From positions 1,178,001-1,242,000 of the forward strand of contig NZ_CP014841.1 in assembly GCF_001641285.1 (NCBI RefSeq): a stretch of 64,000 bases of DNA. Reading direction: 5' to 3'. The DNA comes from Dyella thiooxydans (GTDB lineage: Bacteria > Pseudomonadota > Gammaproteobacteria > Xanthomonadales > Rhodanobacteraceae). Position 1 is the first letter of the stretch, and each line of letters begins with the position of its first letter. Made by a program: the position numbers and the translations under genes. The notes beneath the pieces were generated by a model. That model saw nothing but the letters and a program-made list of their open reading frames with translations, was not told where the DNA came from and searched no databases. Of the stretch, positions 61,063-64,000 are shown one piece after another.

Positions 61063-63588
61063 ATGAGGGCGGAGGGCATTCCGTCCACGGCTCCGGACGG
61101 CGACGGCGACGGCGACGGTAGCCGCGCCGGCCTCGACCCGGCGGAGGCGGCGCGGCGATTGCGGCGCGACGGCCCGAACGCCCTGCCCGGCGGCGAACAC
61201 CGGCCGCTGTGGCGCACGCTGGCCAGCGTGCTGGCCGAGCCGATGCTGCTGATGCTGCTGGCCGCCGGCGGCATCTACCTGGCCCTCGGCGACCGCGCCG
61301 AGGCCGCCTTCCTGATGGGTTCGGTGCTGGTGGTGATCGGCATCACGCTGGCCCAGGAGCACCGCACCCAGCGGGCCCTCGAAGCGCTGCGCGACCTGTC
61401 TGCGCCGCGCGCGCTGGTCCTGCGCGGCGGACAGCGGGTCCGCATCGCCGCGATCGAGGTGGTGGTGGGCGACCTGCTGGTGCTGCACGAGGGCGACCGC
61501 ATCGCCGCCGATGCCTCGTTGCTGGAAGGCCAGCTCGATGTCGACGAGTCGCTGCTCACCGGTGAGGCCGTTCCGGTGAACAAGCTGGTCGGCACCGCCC
61601 CCGCGCCGCTGTTCGCCAGCACCGTGGTGACCCGCGGCCGCGGCCTTGCCCGCGTCATCGCCACCGGTGCGCGCACCCGGGTCGGCGGCATCGGCCTGGC
61701 GCTGGCCAGCGCGGTGGAACCGCCCTCGCGCCTGCAGCGGTCCTCGCGCCGGCTGATCCGCACGATGACCGTCGCCGGCCTGCTGGTCGCCGGCACCTAC
61801 GCGTTGCTGCTGTGGTCGTGGGACGGCCTGGGCGTGCTGCCCAGCGTGCTGGCCGGCGTCGCGCTGAGCATGGCGCTGCTGCCGGAGGAGATCCCGGTGG
61901 TGCTCACCGTGTTCCTGGCGCTCGGCGCCTGGCGCATCGCCCGCCAGCAGGTACTGACGCGGCGCATGCCGGCGGTGGAGACGCTGGGTGCGATCACCGT
62001 GCTTGCGGCCGACAAGACCGGCACGCTGACCCGCAACCGCATGGAGGTTGCCGAGCTGGCCATCGACGGCAGCCACTACGACGCGGCGACGGACGGTCCG
62101 CTGGACGAGCCGTTCCACGCGCTGGTCGAGTTCGCCATGCTGGCCACGCCGGCGCAGCCGTTCGACCCGATGGAGCTGGCGATCCAGGCGTTCGGCCGGA
62201 GCCTGCTCGCCGGCACCGAACACGTGCATGCCGACTGGCTGCCGGTCGCCGAGTACGGCCTCAGTCCAGAGATCCTGGCGATGACCCGGGTGTACCCGGA
62301 GCGCGCGCCCGACCGCCACCTGCTTGCGACCAAAGGGGCACCCGAGGCGGTCGCCGACCTCTGCCACCTGGCCGAACCCGATCTCGCCGACCTGCGCGCG
62401 ACCGTGGCGGCGATGGCCGGACGCGGCCTGCGCGTGCTCGGCGTGGCCCGCGGCCACTGGCGCGGAGACGCCCGCCCGGCCAGCCAGCACGATTTCGACT
62501 TCGAATTCCTCGGCCTCGTCGGCCTGCTGGATCCACCGCGCAGCGAGGTGCCGGCGGCGCTGGCCGAATGTCGTGCGGCGGGCGTCCGCGTGATCATGCT
62601 CACCGGCGACCATCCGCTCACCGCGCAGGCGATCGGCCACCGCGTCGGCCTCGCCGACCAGCCGGTGGTGCTGACCGGCGGCGACATCGACGCGATGGAC
62701 GACGTCACCCTGACTGCGCGCCTGCGCGACACCGACATCTGCGCCCGGGTCATGCCCGAGCAGAAGCTGCGGCTGGTGCGCTGCCTGCAGGCCGGCGGCG
62801 AGGTGGTGGGCATGACCGGCGACGGCGTCAACGATGCGCCCGCACTGCGGGCAGCCGATGTCGGCATCGCGATGGGCGAGCGCGGCACCGACGTGGCGCG
62901 CGAGGCGGCGGCGCTGGTGCTGCTGGACGACAGCTTCGCCAGCATCGTGGCGGCGATCCGGCAGGGGCGTCGCATCGACGACAACGTGCGCCGCGCCACC
63001 CGCTTCATCTTCGCCGTGCACGTGCCGGTGGTGGCGCTGGCGCTGGTGCCGGCCCTGGCGCACTGGCCGGTATTGCTGATGCCGGTGAACATTGTATTGC
63101 TGGAGCTGCTGATCGATCCGGCCTGCTCGGTGGTGTTCGAGGCCGACCCGGCCGCCGACACGGTGATGCGCCGCCCGCCGCGCCGGGCCGCCGACTCGCC
63201 GTTCGCCCCCCGCCAGCTGCTGCGCGGGTTGCTGCAGGGCGCCGGCCTCGCGGCGATCCTGCTCGCGGGCTTCGGCCTGCTGCAGGACACCGTGGGACCG
63301 GTCCAGGCGCGCACCGGCACCTTCCTCGCCCTGCTGCTGTCGGTATTCCTGCTGACGCTCGCCAACCGCGCGCGCCACCGTGCGGGGGCCGGCAACCCCT
63401 GGCTGCTGCCGATGTTCGCCGCCCTGCTGGCGATGATCGTGCTGGCGCTAGGCGTGCCGTGGCTGCGCCATGTGATGGCGATGGCCTGGCCCGCAGCGGC
63501 CACGTGGCTCGGCATGGCGGCGATGCTGGCGGCAGCCGCCGCATGGCTGGCGCTGCTGCGTCGTCACGCCTCGCCGCCGAGCGACTGA
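61063..63588 (+). CDS. P-type cation-transporting ATPase, P2-like
   Basis: 841 residues with about ten helices: N-terminal actuator domain (LDVDESLLTGEAVPV, TGE loop), the helix-4 motif PEEIP (274-278) in place of the Ca-ATPase PEGLP, the phosphorylated Asp317 in ADKTGTLTRNRMEV, the nucleotide-binding KGAPE, and the hinge MTGDGVNDAPALRAADVGIAMG. Helix 6 keeps NIVLLELLIDPACSV with Asn and Asp as in Ca2+ pumps. Cation likely Ca2+, Mn2+ or Na+/K+, not resolved. The N-terminus has a short Asp-Gly repeat from a GACGGC tandem. It sits with usp genes and cydD, like P-type ATPases in ANR-controlled clusters of pseudomonads. Confidence 0.9.
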   Translation: MRAEGIPSTAPDGDGDGDGSRAGLDPAEAARRLRRDGPNALPGGEHRPLWRTLASVLAEPMLLMLLAAGGIYLALGDRAEAAFLMGSVLVVIGITLAQEHRTQRALEALRDLSAPRALVLRGGQRVRIAAIEVVVGDLLVLHEGDRIAADASLLEGQLDVDESLLTGEAVPVNKLVGTAPAPLFASTVVTRGRGLARVIATGARTRVGGIGLALASAVEPPSRLQRSSRRLIRTMTVAGLLVAGTYALLLWSWDGLGVLPSVLAGVALSMALLPEEIPVVLTVFLALGAWRIARQQVLTRRMPAVETLGAITVLAADKTGTLTRNRMEVAELAIDGSHYDAATDGPLDEPFHALVEFAMLATPAQPFDPMELAIQAFGRSLLAGTEHVHADWLPVAEYGLSPEILAMTRVYPERAPDRHLLATKGAPEAVADLCHLAEPDLADLRATVAAMAGRGLRVLGVARGHWRGDARPASQHDFDFEFLGLVGLLDPPRSEVPAALAECRAAGVRVIMLTGDHPLTAQAIGHRVGLADQPVVLTGGDIDAMDDVTLTARLRDTDICARVMPEQKLRLVRCLQAGGEVVGMTGDGVNDAPALRAADVGIAMGERGTDVAREAAALVLLDDSFASIVAAIRQGRRIDDNVRRATRFIFAVHVPVVALALVPALAHWPVLLMPVNIVLLELLIDPACSVVFEADPAADTVMRRPPRRAADSPFAPRQLLRGLLQGAGLAAILLAGFGLLQDTVGPVQARTGTFLALLLSVFLLTLANRARHRAGAGNPWLLPMFAALLAMIVLALGVPWLRHVMAMAWPAAATWLGMAAMLAAAAAWLALLRRHASPPSD

Positions 63589-63632
63589 GGCGACCAGCCG
63601 GGCGGTCGCGCACTGTTATCCTGCGCGGGCCC

Positions 63633-63654
63633 GGAGTCGCCGTCCGGCGACTCC
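63633..63654. repeat. 10-bp perfect inverted repeat between the ATPase and cydD genes
   Basis: GGAGTCGCCG (63633-63642), TC, CGGCGACTCC (63645-63654). No T-run. Either a U-less terminator of the ATPase unit or a structure in the cydD leader. Confidence 0.4.
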
Positions 63655-63684
63655 GTCCCCCTGCCCACCGAGCGTGCCTGCCGC

Positions 63685-64000
63685 GTGTCCGCCGCCTCCG
63701 ACCTGCCGCGCCCCGAAGTCTGGCTGAAAAGCTTCCGTTCCCGGGTTCGTGCACCGCTGCGCCAGGCGACCGCACTCGGTCTCGTCAACGGACTGCTGCT
63801 GGTCGCCCAGGCCTGGCTGGCGGCGTGGGCGATCAATGCCGGCGTGATGCACCGCGCGCCACTAGCCCGGCTGTGGCCGGCGCTGGCGGTCCTGCCGGTG
63901 GTGTTCGCACTGCGTTTCGCGCTGGCGCGCGCGGCCGAGCGCGTCGCCTTCCGCGCCGGCGCCATCGTGCGCCGCACGCTGCGCGCCGACCTGCTGGACC
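63685..64000 (+). CDS. cydD: CydD, thiol exporter ABC subunit for cytochrome bd assembly (N-terminus only)
   Basis: The first 105 codons, read from GTG 63685; the gene runs off the right edge. The N-terminal membrane region has GLVNGLLLVAQAWLAAWAI, then LPVVFALRFALARAAERVAF and AGAIVRRTLRADLLD, which line up with E. coli CydD (VSGILIIAQAWFMARIL, then VLRAWVVWLRERVNYHAG). CydDC exports cysteine and glutathione and is needed to assemble cytochrome bd, a high-affinity oxidase. Its place next to ANR/FNR-type boxes, usp genes and the P-type ATPase fits a low-oxygen cluster. The ATPase domain is outside the window. Confidence 0.8.
   Translation, partial: MSAASDLPRPEVWLKSFRSRVRAPLRQATALGLVNGLLLVAQAWLAAWAINAGVMHRAPLARLWPALAVLPVVFALRFALARAAERVAFRAGAIVRRTLRADLLD

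Noticed and set aside
61096-61118. GACGGC tandem repeat, possible regulatory or slippage repeat
   Set aside because: Only about four in-frame units coding Asp-Gly at the ATPase N-terminus; a simple low-complexity stretch.
60619-63378. An open frame of 919 codons antisense to usp and the P-type ATPase
   Set aside because: Low-complexity Gln/His/Arg/Gly translation; the plus strand encodes conserved proteins.

Overview
The window is 64 kb of high-GC, densely coded gammaproteobacterial chromosome. Gene content and order (cmk-rpsA-ihfB-lapAB, greA-carB-carA, hrcA-grpE-dnaK-dnaJ, divergent fur/bamE, rnfH-ratA next to smpB-ssrA, a 180-kDa-type NAD-glutamate dehydrogenase, methionine synthase split into two genes) point to Xanthomonadales, most likely Rhodanobacteraceae (Rhodanobacter/Dyella/Frateuria type). 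This placement is inferred from protein resemblance and synteny only. I saw no insertion sequence, prophage, integrase, CRISPR array or replication origin, so this is core chromosome rather than an island.

Layout. 1-5.6 kb (minus): end of a polysaccharide locus (WbpM-like start, WecA/WbpL-like transferase), lapB, lapA, ihfB, rpsA, cmk. 5.7-9.5 kb (plus): acyl-CoA-binding protein, 2,4-dienoyl-CoA reductase, a LysR regulator, a zinc-less L36. 9.6-14.4 kb (minus): greA-carB-carA behind a good sigma70 promoter. 14.6-21.2 kb: a 2OG-Fe(II) oxygenase, dapB, and the heat-shock cluster dnaJ-dnaK-grpE-hrcA with two sigma32-like promoters. 21.4-25.6 kb: recN, a divergent LuxR-type regulator/MASE1 kinase pair, and a structured terminator-ended segment that looks like a small RNA. 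25.7-28.4 kb: fur, bamE, rnfH, ratA, smpB, tmRNA. 28.4-32.4 kb: transporter, aldo/keto reductase, small Cys-rich secreted protein, 5'-nucleotidase, NAD kinase. 32.5-43.5 kb: gdhB, an RND efflux pair, an acyltransferase. 43.5-50.4 kb: acyl-CoA dehydrogenase, small lipoprotein, ArsR-methyltransferase fusion with split methionine synthase, a REP-like inverted repeat, a LAB_N membrane protein. 50.5-57 kb: tRNA-Val(CAC) and two convergent cyclic-di-GMP proteins. 57-64 kb: DUF2238 membrane protein, two L,D-transpeptidase-family proteins, two universal stress proteins divergent around two ANR/FNR-type boxes, a P-type ATPase, and the start of cydD.

Three themes tie genes together. Stress and oxygen: the last 4.5 kb (usp, P-type ATPase, cydD) with two FNR/ANR-type sites looks like a low-oxygen regulon, and a similar palindrome lies upstream of dnaK. 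Signalling: the 1272-residue GGDEF/EAL protein carries three GAF-like regions, a probable globin-like sensor and a CZB-like tail, so it may integrate several signals into c-di-GMP turnover. Post-transcriptional control: the segment after the MASE1 kinase has three hairpins presenting GGA in the loop and a strong terminator, which makes a CsrA/RsmA-sequestering RNA the most interesting new candidate. All regulatory sites were found by eye and are candidates only.
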